Positions 8,599 through 17,742 of a stretch of DNA of 64,000 nt are shown here, piece after piece. The notes beneath the pieces are model-generated. The model ran no database searches. It worked only from the letters and a program-made list of their open reading frames with translations, and was not told the origin of the DNA. The translations under genes were made by a program, and so were the position numbers. Each line of letters opens with the position of its first letter. Position 1 is the first letter of the stretch. This stretch comes from Clostridiales bacterium (lineage in GTDB: Bacteria; Bacillota; Clostridia; Peptostreptococcales; Anaerovoracaceae): contig DUTT01000021.1 in NCBI GenBank assembly GCA_012841925.1, positions 1 to 64,000 on the forward strand, given 5' to 3'.

Positions 8599-10092
8599 CT
8601 ACTCCTCCGCCTGCTGCGGCTCCCGTCCGAGTCGCGCCTGCCAAAAAGGCATCAGGCTCTCTTTCAACAGTTTATAATCCTCGTATAGCGCCACATACTG
8701 TTCGTGCGCCACCGGATCGGGGTCGAAGCGGTCCGTGACGGCCGCAAGATCCGACTTGATGCCAAACGCGCTCTGCAGCAGCCTGCCTGTTCCGATGAGT
8801 CCGAGCTCTTTCTGTTCGAACCGATAGGTTTCAGTGCCCATGCAGTCGCAGATCATCTGACAGATGCAGCGACTCTTTGCCGCTCCGCCGGCGACGTACA
8901 GCTCGGCATCGCCTGAAGGCAGGTGTTCGTAGCAATCGTACATCGACAGCACCATCCCTTCGAACGATGCTCTGGCCAGATGATATTTCGTGTGATGCGT
9001 ACGGATGCCGTAGTACCCCCCCGAGGCTGAATTCAATTTAAACGGCGCCCGCTCGCCATAGAGGTATGGCGTGCTCATAACGCCGCCGGATCCGATCGGG
9101 ATTTTCAGAATCTCACAATCCGTTACATCGTATCCCTCGCTTCCCAGCAGCTCTTTGCGCATCCAGTCCAGGGAAGATGAACCGGAAAGCGCCGCCATGA
9201 GCCGGATGTAAGTATCCTTTTTCGTGTGGCACAGGATGCTCCCGCTTGTTGCGACACAACCTCTGGCTGTCTTTTCGTCCATCACGACGTAGTTCGCAAG
9301 CGTCGTACCCACAATCGTGCCCCTCTGCCCGGCCGACGTCAGACCGCAGCCGGTTGCAATCGCCATCACATCCAGGCAGCCGGCGATGACCGGGATGCCT
9401 TCGCGCAGACCCAGCTCTTCGGCCGGTATTTTCTGTACGCTGCCGATGATATCTTCCGACAGATAGATTGGAGCGAGCGCTCCTTTGACCTCCGGTATCC
9501 CGAGTTTATCCAGCAGATCGTACGCATAGGTTTTTGTGTAGATGTTCATCAGCGCCGTCGATCCGTCTGTGGCATCGGTGCCGATATGCCCGGTGAGCTT
9601 GTAGTTTATCCAGTCTTTGCAGTGAAAGATGTGTGCGATACGCGCATAGTTCTCCGGCTCTTTTTGTTTGATCCACGTCAGTATTGCACCGTTCGCACCG
9701 GGAAACAATGCGCACGTGTTGAGACCGAGACAGATAGGGTTGATGCTCTCAAAATCCATGACCGTCCGCGTATCGTTCCACAGAATCGCATTCCGGATCG
9801 GCTTCCCTTCTGCGTCCATCATCCACAATCCGTCACCCTGTGCGCTGATGCCTGCGGCCGACACCTGCTTCCATTCGTCCGGACACGCCTCCCGCAGCTC
9901 TGTCAGTACGGACTTGACCGACACCCACAAGGCATCCATATCCATCTCACAGGCTCCGGCAAACGGCATCAGGACTTCGGCCGGTCCTTCGCACATCTGG
10001 ATGATCGATCCTTCTGCAGAGATGATTGCAGCTTTAATTTTTGTCGTTCCCGCATCCAGAACCAGAAAGTATTTGTGCTCGCGATCAGGCAT
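8599..10092 (-). CDS. FGGY-family carbohydrate kinase
   Basis: A 497-residue sugar or polyol kinase, close to the usual FGGY length. LVLDAGTTKIKAAII near residues 10-24 is the phosphate-binding loop of the ASKHA fold. GISAQGDGLWMMD near 87-99 resembles the xylulose/lyxulose-kinase group. The C-terminal ATP-domain loop is YVAGGAAKSRCICQM. The ATG at 10092 follows GAGGAG and overlaps the dehydrogenase stop by eight bases; a GTG at 10113 is a weaker alternative. With the class II aldolase and two dehydrogenases upstream, it most likely phosphorylates a ketose or sugar acid before aldol cleavage. L-xylulose-type kinases are the nearest guess; exact specificity is not readable. Confidence 0.83.
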   Translation of the reverse strand: MPDREHKYFLVLDAGTTKIKAAIISAEGSIIQMCEGPAEVLMPFAGACEMDMDALWVSVKSVLTELREACPDEWKQVSAAGISAQGDGLWMMDAEGKPIRNAILWNDTRTVMDFESINPICLGLNTCALFPGANGAILTWIKQKEPENYARIAHIFHCKDWINYKLTGHIGTDATDGSTALMNIYTKTYAYDLLDKLGIPEVKGALAPIYLSEDIIGSVQKIPAEELGLREGIPVIAGCLDVMAIATGCGLTSAGQRGTIVGTTLANYVVMDEKTARGCVATSGSILCHTKKDTYIRLMAALSGSSSLDWMRKELLGSEGYDVTDCEILKIPIGSGGVMSTPYLYGERAPFKLNSASGGYYGIRTHHTKYHLARASFEGMVLSMYDCYEHLPSGDAELYVAGGAAKSRCICQMICDCMGTETYRFEQKELGLIGTGRLLQSAFGIKSDLAAVTDRFDPDPVAHEQYVALYEDYKLLKESLMPFWQARLGREPQQAEE

Positions 10093-11164
10093 GACTCTCC
10101 TCGCTTTCCGCACCGCTCGGTATCCTTATGACTACTTTAATGTGTCGGCTTGCGTTTTTTATCAGCTCCTCGAAGCCCTCTTCGACGAGGTCGTCGAGTT
10201 CCACTTCCTTCGTTATGAGCGCATCGGCATCGATGTCCCCGCGCGCGATATGCTCAAAAGCTGTACTGATTTCGTGCACATGGGCCTGCGAGGTGAAAAT
10301 TCTCCGCTCCGCTTCCTGCAGCGTGTTCATATCGAGCACGGGCGGTGTTTCGAACACCCCCATCACCATGATGATGCCGCCGGGTTTGCAGATCGGTATG
10401 CACGCATCCAGCGTTTCCTGGGAACCGACGCATTCGTATACGACGTCGGCCAGCCGGCCACCGCTCCATTCCTCCACGAAATCGTTCAGATCATTCTGAG
10501 CTGTATTGACATAGCGCCCGCCGTTTGCTTCGATGAGGGCGCGCTTGTTTTCGTTCCGGCCTACGACAAGCACTTCTTTTGCCCCGGCGAGCCGGGCACC
10601 GTAAAATGCACCGATTCCGATGATGCCGGTACCGATGACGACAGCGCGCTTGCCTTTTATATCGCCGATGAGGTTCGCCGCATGGATTCCGCAGGCGAGC
10701 GGTTCTGCGACGGCTGCCTGTCTCTGCGTAACTCCCTGCGGGATGCGGAATACCTGGTCAGCCTTCGCAACGACATACTCCGCAAAGCATCCGTCATCGC
10801 CGACGCCCATAAAACCCAGTTTCCTGCAGATATTGTACCGTCCGCCTTCGCACATCTCGCATATGCCGCAGGCGAGCGTCCCGTTAGCAGTCACGGCCTC
10901 TCCCTTTGTAAAGCCCTTCACATTTTCGCCCGCATATTCCACCGTGCCGGAAAACTCGTGCCCCATGATGAGCGGCGCCGTGCGTCCCGTCAGCCGGTGA
11001 GGCTTTTCTGTCGGTATAAAATTCGGCCCTACGTACTCGTGACGATCCGTGCCGCAAATACCCGCATAGTCCACGCGTATCAATAGCTGATCCGGTCCGG
11101 GAACGGGGATGGGTACTTCTTCGATCCGCACATCTTTATAGCCGTGCCACACTGCTGCTTTCAT
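10085..11164 (-). CDS. zinc-dependent medium-chain alcohol dehydrogenase
   Basis: About 359 residues of the MDR superfamily, in the butanediol/sorbitol/threonine dehydrogenase branch. Counting from the in-frame TTG one codon before the ATG, the catalytic zinc ligands are C38 (GICGTDRHEY) and H70-E71 (GHE). The structural zinc cysteines are C100, C103, C106 and C114. The NAD-binding loop is VVIGTGIIGIGAFYG, near residue 175. The ATG at 11164 is preceded by AGGAG about 12 bases away. It should oxidise a secondary alcohol on a sugar or polyol with NAD+, supplying the ketone substrate for the kinase encoded next. The gene overlaps the kinase gene, so the two are co-translated. Confidence 0.85.
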   Translation of the reverse strand: MKAAVWHGYKDVRIEEVPIPVPGPDQLLIRVDYAGICGTDRHEYVGPNFIPTEKPHRLTGRTAPLIMGHEFSGTVEYAGENVKGFTKGEAVTANGTLACGICEMCEGGRYNICRKLGFMGVGDDGCFAEYVVAKADQVFRIPQGVTQRQAAVAEPLACGIHAANLIGDIKGKRAVVIGTGIIGIGAFYGARLAGAKEVLVVGRNENKRALIEANGGRYVNTAQNDLNDFVEEWSGGRLADVVYECVGSQETLDACIPICKPGGIIMVMGVFETPPVLDMNTLQEAERRIFTSQAHVHEISTAFEHIARGDIDADALITKEVELDDLVEEGFEELIKNASRHIKVVIRIPSGAESEESHA

Positions 11165-11168
11165 CAAT

Positions 11169-12203
11169 TTAATCGGCTCCTTCTACCCTGTATTCGTATT
11201 CCAGCTCCTCGCCAGCCAGAAAGTGTTTGACATCGGCAACGAATTGACGCGTATGATTGGCGATGGCATCCCACGTTGCCCCGCCAATGTGCGGCGTAAC
11301 GAGCACGCGGTCGCTCATTGCAAAAAACGGGTGGTCGCACGCGATGGGTTCCTCTGTAAACACATCCAACCCCGCCCCTGCAATTTCTCTGCTCTGAAGC
11401 GCGCGGATCAGAGCGTCCTCATCGATGACCGACCCTCGGGATGTATTGATGAGAATAGCTGTTTTCTTCATGTTCTTCAGAAATGTTTCGTCGATGATCT
11501 TTTCAGTCGAAGGGCTGTCTTTCAGATGGACGGTCACGATGTCCGACTGTCTGGCCAGCTCTTCGCGCGACACGAGCTGCATATAGCCGGGAAGCATGTC
11601 CTGCGTCTTGGAGTTGCTGCAGCCGTACACAGTACAGCCAAATGCATAGCACAGGGCGGCCACCCGGTTTCCGATCGATCCGCACCCTACGATGCCGACC
11701 GTCTTACCCTTCAGTTCGAATCCTTTGTAGGTCACATACGGGCTTTCCTCGCCAGTCGACCATGTTACATCCCGTTTGACGCTCTCGCTTTCCCGGTTAT
11801 CGAGTGTTTCGGCGACAAAGCGACCGCCGCACAGATCCCGATAGGAAAACGAAATGTTTCTTGCCACATTCAGCATGAGCGCCACCGTAAACTCCGCGGC
11901 GCTGTCGCTGTTCCGATCTACCGCATAGCTCACCTTGATGCCCTTCTGTGCTGCATATTTCGTATCGACGTTTACAGGATTGGCGCGCGTGCACACGATG
12001 AGTTTCAGGTTCGGCGAAGCGTCGATGACCGCACGGGTTACCGGATCATAGCTCGTAATGAGAATATCCTTGTCCGATACAAGCCGCATCATGTCTTCGA
12101 CGGTAAACACGGCGCGGTCTTCGGCGTACTGGATGTCGAGAACCTGCTCCAGTTCGCGCGCGATATCCGGATCCATTTCTGCGGATACAAATGCCTTTTT
12201 CAT
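11169..12203 (-). CDS. D-isomer-specific 2-hydroxyacid dehydrogenase
   Basis: A 344-residue NAD-dependent dehydrogenase of the D-lactate/phosphoglycerate dehydrogenase family. The Rossmann motif is VGIVGCGSIGNRVA in mid-protein. NTSRGSVIDEDAL carries the catalytic arginine region. VTPHIGGATWDA carries the catalytic histidine near the C-terminus. The ATG at 12203 follows AGGGG; a GTG two codons earlier overlaps that site. It begins nine bases after the aldolase stop. In this operon it could reduce a 2-keto acid released by the aldolase or interconvert a sugar acid with its 2-keto form. The direction and substrate are inference. Confidence 0.85.
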   Translation of the reverse strand: MKKAFVSAEMDPDIARELEQVLDIQYAEDRAVFTVEDMMRLVSDKDILITSYDPVTRAVIDASPNLKLIVCTRANPVNVDTKYAAQKGIKVSYAVDRNSDSAAEFTVALMLNVARNISFSYRDLCGGRFVAETLDNRESESVKRDVTWSTGEESPYVTYKGFELKGKTVGIVGCGSIGNRVAALCYAFGCTVYGCSNSKTQDMLPGYMQLVSREELARQSDIVTVHLKDSPSTEKIIDETFLKNMKKTAILINTSRGSVIDEDALIRALQSREIAGAGLDVFTEEPIACDHPFFAMSDRVLVTPHIGGATWDAIANHTRQFVADVKHFLAGEELEYEYRVEGAD

Positions 12204-12211
12204 GCTCACCC

Positions 12212-12886
12212 CTATATCTCTTCGTGCTCTTCGATGCGCTTTCCGTAATCTTCAAAGCGTTCGATCATCCGTATCATCTCGTCCTGAGGCAAAATGACCG
12301 GGTCCCCCAGCGTCGTCATCGACATGGCCCGGCAGTAGATCTGACAGCAGAATTCAATTTCTTCGGTAACGGCATACGCTTCGGACAAAGTGGATCCACC
12401 GGCGAGCAATCCGTGGTTAGCAAGCAAAACCGCTTTGCGGTCCTTCATGGCAGCAAAGGCGTTTTTTGCTAGCGCGACCGTTCCGTACGTCGCATATTCC
12501 GCGCACGGAATATCCAGCCCGCCAAACGCGACGAGATAGTGTATGGCCGGAAGAGGTTTTCGGAAGCACGACAATGTCGCTGCGTACGGTGTATGCGTGT
12601 GGATGATCGCATTGAGATCGGTGCGATACTTATAGAATATGCGATGCATGTCGCACTCGCTGGATGGAACGCCCTCGCCTTCGCGAACTGCGCCGGTATC
12701 GATGTCCAGCAAAATGATATTTTCAGGTTTGATTTCCGCATATGGAATCGCAGACGGTGTTATCGCCATGAGACCGGACGCGCGGTCGCAGGCGCTGAAG
12801 TTGCCTCCGGTACCGGTCGTCAGGCCTTCGCGCAATGCGGACAGTCCGCATTCAATCAGATTCTCACGCATGGTTTTAAGCAGCAT
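12212..12886 (-). CDS. class II aldolase (fuculose-phosphate aldolase type)
   Basis: About 224 residues. The phosphate-binding loop is TGTGGNFS. The acid/base glutamate lies in SSECDMH and the zinc histidines in IIHTHTPY and LANHGLL, matching the FucA layout (glutamate, then three histidines). ATG 12886 has GAGGT five bases upstream; ATG 12898, four codons earlier, is a possible alternative with a weaker site. It is the first gene of the long catabolic operon and should cleave a phosphorylated ketose to dihydroxyacetone phosphate plus an aldehyde, or act on a related substrate. Alternatives within the family are ribulose-phosphate epimerase-like and decarboxylase-like enzymes. Confidence 0.84.
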   Translation of the reverse strand: MLLKTMRENLIECGLSALREGLTTGTGGNFSACDRASGLMAITPSAIPYAEIKPENIILLDIDTGAVREGEGVPSSECDMHRIFYKYRTDLNAIIHTHTPYAATLSCFRKPLPAIHYLVAFGGLDIPCAEYATYGTVALAKNAFAAMKDRKAVLLANHGLLAGGSTLSEAYAVTEEIEFCCQIYCRAMSMTTLGDPVILPQDEMIRMIERFEDYGKRIEEHEEI

Positions 12887-12920
12887 GGCAGACCTCATTT
12901 CTTTCGTTTTCAGCCGTGGA

Positions 12921-12972
12921 ATACAATCGTTTTACATAGCTTCATTATACATAAGCGCCGCTTCGATGGCAA
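12921..12972 (-). promoter_or_regulatory. promoter of the catabolic operon with operator half-site
   Basis: On the minus strand TTGCCA (12967-12972) and TATAAT (12944-12949) are separated by exactly 17 bases. Downstream, within the leader, ATACAATCGT at 12921-12930 (plus-strand reading) repeats the 10-mer found in the palindromes at 71-98. The aldolase start is about 55 bases beyond the -10 box. A GntR-type regulator acting at both ends of the operon is an inference from the repeat. Confidence 0.6.
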
Positions 12973-12984
12973 ACCGGATGAAGG

Positions 12985-15900
12985 TCACTGTTCCGGCTTT
13001 TCATCAGCGTCTTCCTCCGCCCAAATCTGCTCCAGCGCCTGGATTTTCAGGCGTCGTTCCGCTCTTTTTTCCTCGCGCATCATCTTGCGTTCATCGATGA
13101 TCGAGTAGATGGAAGGAATGAGTACGAGTGTAATCGCCGTTGACGCAGCGAGACCCCCGATGATGGATATGCCCATGGGTGCCAGCATCTCTCCGCCTTC
13201 GCCGATGCCCAGCGAAAGCGGTATCATGCCGAAGCATGTCGTGGCCGTCGTCATCAGTATCGGCCTCATCCTCAGTTTACCCGCCAGAACAAGCGCTTCG
13301 GTCTTGCCGAGCATCTTTTCGTTTTGCTTAATAAATTCAACGAGGAGAATCGAGTTGTTTACAACGATGCCCACGAGCATAATCAAACCGAGGAACGATG
13401 TCATAGATAAGGCTGTACCCGTCACAAACATGGCCAAAAAGGCACCGCTCATCGCAAACGGCACAGCGGCCATCACGATGAGCGCCATGAGCGGAGACTC
13501 AAACTGTGCCGCCAGCAGCAGAAACACGAGCGCAATCGAGACGACCAGCGCCTTGGCAAGGCTGGAAAAAGCGCTGAGCATTTCCTGCGCCAGCCCCGAC
13601 ATTTCGTAATGGTAGCCGTCCGGAAACGCGTAGGCAGAAACCGCGCGTTTGAGCGCCTGGGAAGCCCCCTCAAGATCCCGCCCCGAAACATCGGCATTGA
13701 TGGTGATGTAGTTTTGCTGATTATGACGGTTGATGACCGACGGGGCATTGTCGTATTCGAACGCAGCGATCTGTCCGATGGGAACCGGTATGCCGAAGCT
13801 ACCTGTTACGACGATCTGCTTCATGTTTTCGACGGATTCCGAATAACGGTCCGAAAGGATAAGATTGACTTCGATATCCTTTCCGTCAATCGTAATATTT
13901 GTAGCCCGCGTACCGGACAGAGCCTGGGACAGGCTGTCCGCCAGCTGATAAGCGGTGATGCCGTAATGAGCCGCAGCATTTCGGTTGATCCGGACCCTTA
14001 TTTCCGGGTTGCCCTCCTTGACGTCGAGCTCGGCGTGCTCGATCTCGGGCAGCTGACGAATCCGGTCGAGCAACTGATTGCCGATCGTTTCCAGCGTTTC
14101 GTGGTCCTTGCCGAGAACCATGAGGCTGATGTCATTGGCGCCGAACATCGAAGTGATGGAGGACTGAGCCGCTACTGCGATCTTTGCTCCGGCTATGTCG
14201 GATACGAATCCGCGTATATCGTCGACGACAGCCTGACTGCTCCTGCGGCGTTCGCTTTGTTCTTTGAGCGAGACCGTGACTGTCGCATTCTGTGTCATGG
14301 ACATCATGCTCTGGCCCGCCGTGCTCATCGAAACATGCCCCACTTCCGGCAGCGAGAGAACGTAATCCTCAATCTTTCGAATCAGCACATCCTTTTCGGA
14401 GAGCGCCGTTCCGTACGGAATATCGATATCGATGTCTACGATTCCCTCGTCGGTTTGAGGCAGGAGTTCCCATCCAACGAAGACGAGCAGGAGAATCGAG
14501 ATGACAAAAATCCCGACGGAAAATAGCAACACTTTCTTTCTCTGTCCGAGCGCCTTTCGTATCAGGAACTCGTATCCGTCCGTCATCTGTTCTAGATATG
14601 AGGAAAACTTTGGGACAAAGCGATACACATAGCGTCTCTGACCGAGCCGCATATAGGTCGTAGAAATCGTGCCCCTCAGCAGTTTGGAGCACAGCATCGG
14701 AACGACGGTGAGCGCAACGACAAGCGATGCCAGAAGTGCGATGATCATGGTAAAGCAAAATTCTGCAAACATCATGGAGGCCATGCCCCTGGTCAGAGCG
14801 ATGGGCAGGAAAACCATCACGGTCGTCAGCGTTGATCCGAGAATTGCGACAAAAATCTCGGACGTGCCTTCATCGGCTGCTTCGTCGGCCGAGCGGGCCT
14901 CGACGCGCAGACGGAAAATATTTTCGAGCACGACGATCGAATTGTCCACCAGCATCCCGACGGCCAGTGTCAGAGCGGACAGCGTTACGAGGTTCAGAGT
15001 GATTCCCCGAAGCTGCATGGAGGCAAACGTTGCTAAAAGCGATACCGGTATGGAGATAGCGATGACGAGCGTGCTGCGTATGTTTCGAAGAAACAGGAAT
15101 ACGACAAGTATAGCAAGCAGGCTGCCCGTAAGCGCGGCCTGCGCCACGGATGAAATCGAGCGGTTGATAAATTCGGCCTGGTCGTATCCGACCGACACAT
15201 TGAGCTCCGGATAAGCCGCCCTCAGCTTACTCAATTCCCGGTTCAGAGCCCTGGACACCGAAACCGTGTTGGCATCGGACTGCTTGGATATCATGACGCC
15301 GATCGCCGTGCGCCCGTCGATGCGCGTTATCGAATCCCTCTCTTTAAACGAACGGGTAACGGATGCGACATCGCCCAGGCGAAGGATGCTGCGGTCCGAC
15401 ACGATCAGCGGTATCTGCTCCAGTTCGGCGATGCTTCGCAGTTCGCCGAGCGTGCGCACGATCATCTTTGTAGAGCCCCGGGCTACATCGCCCGACGGTA
15501 AGTTGATGTTTTCAGCAGCAAGCATGCGGCCGATCAGAGACAGGTCTAACCCGTAGCCAAGCAGCGTCTCCTGGTTAAACTCGATGGCTATTTCTTCTGT
15601 TTCGCCACCGAATACCGATACGGATGCAACGCCGGCGCTTCTTTCAAAGTACGGTACGACCTGATTATCGATCCGCGATGTCAGCTCTTTAAGAGGGATA
15701 TCTGCAGAGATGTACACCTGCATAACCGGCATCATGTTCATGTCCATCTTCATGACCATCGGATCGGATGCGCCGGAAGGCAGATAACCGGACACGAGCG
15801 CGATTTTTTCTCGCATGTTGAGCGTTGCAAAATTCATATCGCTGTCCAGTTGAAAGACGACGACGACGATGGACATTCCCTCCATGGAATACGACATCAT

Positions 15901-16143
15901 CTCGCTGAGATTTTCGACAGAGGCAAGCGACTGTTCCACCGGGGCCGTTACCATGGCTTCCACCTCTTCAGGAGAGGCATTCGGATAATTGGTAATGGCG
16001 ATGGCGACCGGAAGTTCGATATCCGGCATGAGGTCTCTGGGGATGTCGAGGATCGCTGACACACCCAGCACAACGACCATGAGAGTAATCATAATCGTCG
16101 CCACCGGTCGTGCAATCGCTGTGCGCGATACGCTCCACCTCAT
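12985..16143 (-). CDS. RND-family efflux transporter (HAE1/AcrB-like)
   Basis: A 1052-residue RND permease of the usual length. The first membrane helix is at about residues 13-33. A large extracytoplasmic porter domain follows, then helices 2-6 around residues 335-545. The pattern repeats in the second half (helices around 870-1025). TLAVGMLVDNSIVVLENIFR is the conserved helix-4 segment with its charged proton-relay residue. The N-terminal ARPVATIMI resembles SwrC/AcrB-type pumps. It overlaps the membrane-fusion gene by four bases (ATGA). No TolC-like gene is present here, which fits a monoderm. The probable role is export of a hydrophobic drug, lipid or metabolite. Confidence 0.9.
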   Translation of the reverse strand: MRWSVSRTAIARPVATIMITLMVVVLGVSAILDIPRDLMPDIELPVAIAITNYPNASPEEVEAMVTAPVEQSLASVENLSEMMSYSMEGMSIVVVVFQLDSDMNFATLNMREKIALVSGYLPSGASDPMVMKMDMNMMPVMQVYISADIPLKELTSRIDNQVVPYFERSAGVASVSVFGGETEEIAIEFNQETLLGYGLDLSLIGRMLAAENINLPSGDVARGSTKMIVRTLGELRSIAELEQIPLIVSDRSILRLGDVASVTRSFKERDSITRIDGRTAIGVMISKQSDANTVSVSRALNRELSKLRAAYPELNVSVGYDQAEFINRSISSVAQAALTGSLLAILVVFLFLRNIRSTLVIAISIPVSLLATFASMQLRGITLNLVTLSALTLAVGMLVDNSIVVLENIFRLRVEARSADEAADEGTSEIFVAILGSTLTTVMVFLPIALTRGMASMMFAEFCFTMIIALLASLVVALTVVPMLCSKLLRGTISTTYMRLGQRRYVYRFVPKFSSYLEQMTDGYEFLIRKALGQRKKVLLFSVGIFVISILLLVFVGWELLPQTDEGIVDIDIDIPYGTALSEKDVLIRKIEDYVLSLPEVGHVSMSTAGQSMMSMTQNATVTVSLKEQSERRRSSQAVVDDIRGFVSDIAGAKIAVAAQSSITSMFGANDISLMVLGKDHETLETIGNQLLDRIRQLPEIEHAELDVKEGNPEIRVRINRNAAAHYGITAYQLADSLSQALSGTRATNITIDGKDIEVNLILSDRYSESVENMKQIVVTGSFGIPVPIGQIAAFEYDNAPSVINRHNQQNYITINADVSGRDLEGASQALKRAVSAYAFPDGYHYEMSGLAQEMLSAFSSLAKALVVSIALVFLLLAAQFESPLMALIVMAAVPFAMSGAFLAMFVTGTALSMTSFLGLIMLVGIVVNNSILLVEFIKQNEKMLGKTEALVLAGKLRMRPILMTTATTCFGMIPLSLGIGEGGEMLAPMGISIIGGLAASTAITLVLIPSIYSIIDERKMMREEKRAERRLKIQALEQIWAEEDADEKPEQ

Positions 16144-17237
16144 GGCCGTTCTCCTACGACGCGGACCTGGATACCGGATGTAACGAAATGCTGTCCCGTG
16201 CTGACGATGCGCTCTCCTTCGTCGAGTCCGGAGAGAATCTGAACGATTGTGCCGTTATCGACACCGGGAACCACTTCGCGCAGCTCGGGTATATCGTCAC
16301 CCTGAAGCACCACGACAACAGGTTTCCCCTCCCGGATGATTACTGCTTCCGACGGGATGCACAAGGCTTCCGGAATACTTTGAGAAACGAGCCGGACTTC
16401 GGCAAACATCCCTGCAAACAACGCATCGTCTGGATCCATGGTAATCGTGAGAGGATACGTGAGCATGCCCATCGAAGGGATAGGAGAAAAAGCAGTGATC
16501 GTTCCCGGATATTCACGGCCGAGGCTGTCGATGTACACTCCGACACCGGCTCCGATTTCCACAGATGGCGCAAGCGCTTCGCCGACCGAAGCCTCGATCA
16601 CCAGTCCGTCCGTTCCTGCAACCGACCCCGCAACGGCTCCGCCGGCCAGACTGCCCACGGCCACGGACAGCGATGTAACGACTCCGTCGATGGGCGATGT
16701 GACCGTAAAGTTCGCATAGGCTTCAGCCGCCGCATTGTACGACTCTTTTGCCGCGATGTACTGTGCTTTTGCCGACTCAAAATCCTGCAGCGAGACAGCT
16801 CCTTCGGCGTAGAGCATCTCCATGCGGGCATAGGTGGAGGCGATGGCGCTGTACGACTCTCTCGCCTGATTGAGCGTAGATCCAACCTGCCCTTTCTCGA
16901 TATCGAACAGCACCTGCCCGACCGTCACCGAATCGCCCACGCTCACATATACAGCCGACACGCGTCCCGTTGCCATGGGAAAGAGAGCCACTTCCTCCGA
17001 CGGTTTGAGCCTGCCTGTAACGGGTGAGATGACATCGATGGGCATGCGCTTCACCGAAGCGACGATCACATTGACCGCCGGCTCAGGCTGCCTGACTTCC
17101 GATTTAAGAAAAAAATGCCCGGCCCTGTAAACAACCAGGGCCAGGAACAACAAAATGACGATGCTTGCATACCGGTGCTGTCTTCCAAACGAGCGGATGA
17201 AGTCGATCCGGTCGCGGATGCTTTTTTTATTCTCCAT
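16140..17237 (-). CDS. RND membrane-fusion (periplasmic adaptor) protein
   Basis: A 365-residue HlyD/AcrA-type adaptor. An N-terminal anchor helix spans about residues 24-44. Beta-barrel and lipoyl halves surround a short helical hairpin, with GRVSAVYVSVGDSVTVGQVL as the first lipoyl half and FTVTSPIDGVVTSLSVAVGS as the second. The C-terminal LSGLDEGERIVSTG is a typical adaptor tail. It overlaps the gene upstream by 11 bases and the pump gene by four, so all three are translated together. It links the RND pump to the cell exterior or envelope. Confidence 0.88.
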   Translation of the reverse strand: MENKKSIRDRIDFIRSFGRQHRYASIVILLFLALVVYRAGHFFLKSEVRQPEPAVNVIVASVKRMPIDVISPVTGRLKPSEEVALFPMATGRVSAVYVSVGDSVTVGQVLFDIEKGQVGSTLNQARESYSAIASTYARMEMLYAEGAVSLQDFESAKAQYIAAKESYNAAAEAYANFTVTSPIDGVVTSLSVAVGSLAGGAVAGSVAGTDGLVIEASVGEALAPSVEIGAGVGVYIDSLGREYPGTITAFSPIPSMGMLTYPLTITMDPDDALFAGMFAEVRLVSQSIPEALCIPSEAVIIREGKPVVVVLQGDDIPELREVVPGVDNGTIVQILSGLDEGERIVSTGQHFVTSGIQVRVVGERP

Positions 17238-17670
17238 AACCCAGTTCCTCTAAGAGTCTGACGGTGTTTTCTATAACGGAAGGACAGACCGAATGAAACA
17301 CTCCCTGCGCGTTGGCGAGAGCGCGGTTTTCACCGACGGACGTATCGATGCCGAGCAGATCTCTGCACGTTATATGGCCATTCAGCTCCTTAAAGCGTCT
17401 TGAAAACTCTGCCGCCCGCACATCGCAGGCTGCCCGGTCCTCCGGTGTACGCGGATCGGGATTGCCGTGAGTGAGTCCGACGATCATCAGTGCGCCTGCC
17501 AGAGCTCCGCAGGCTTCTCCTGCGCGCAAACCTCCCCCGAACGGATGAGCGATGCGAAGCGCCGTCTCCTGCGGGATTCCGCACTGCTCACAAAACAGAC
17601 TGACTACCTTTTGAGCGCAGTTGAGCGCATCGCTTTCGAGAATATACACTCTGTTTTTTTGTTGATTCAT
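17227..17670 (-). CDS. C_GCAxxG_C_C family redox-type protein
   Basis: A 147-residue cytoplasmic protein of the C_GCAxxG_C_C family, whose function is not established. The diagnostic block GGGLRAGEACGALAGA lies at residues 45-60. Cysteines at 18, 27, 30, 54, 82, 102 and 129 give a potential metal or disulfide site. It is the first gene of the operon with the adaptor and pump genes (an 11-base overlap), which is unusual company for this family. Its promoter is at 17714-17742. A sensor or redox role coupled to export is only a guess. Confidence 0.8.
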   Translation of the reverse strand: MNQQKNRVYILESDALNCAQKVVSLFCEQCGIPQETALRIAHPFGGGLRAGEACGALAGALMIVGLTHGNPDPRTPEDRAACDVRAAEFSRRFKELNGHITCRDLLGIDTSVGENRALANAQGVFHSVCPSVIENTVRLLEELGYGE

Positions 17671-17713
17671 CGCGGGCCCTTTCCTTCAATTTTGGTTATT
17701 CATACGAATACCT

Positions 17714-17742
17714 ATTATAACGGGTTTCACTTGATTTTGCAA
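17714..17742 (-). promoter_or_regulatory. promoter of the efflux operon
   Basis: On the minus strand TTGCAA (17737-17742) and TATAAT (17714-17719) are spaced by 17 bases. Its -35 side is interleaved with the divergent plus-strand promoter at 17731-17759. Confidence 0.65.

Noticed and set aside
9668-11086. Long plus-strand frame of 472 codons opposite the kinase and dehydrogenase genes
   Set aside because: It has no ribosome binding site and no recognisable domain, and it lies opposite two clear enzymes. It is an antisense artefact of codon composition, as are the frames at 280-1293, 13609-14526 and 57194-58378.
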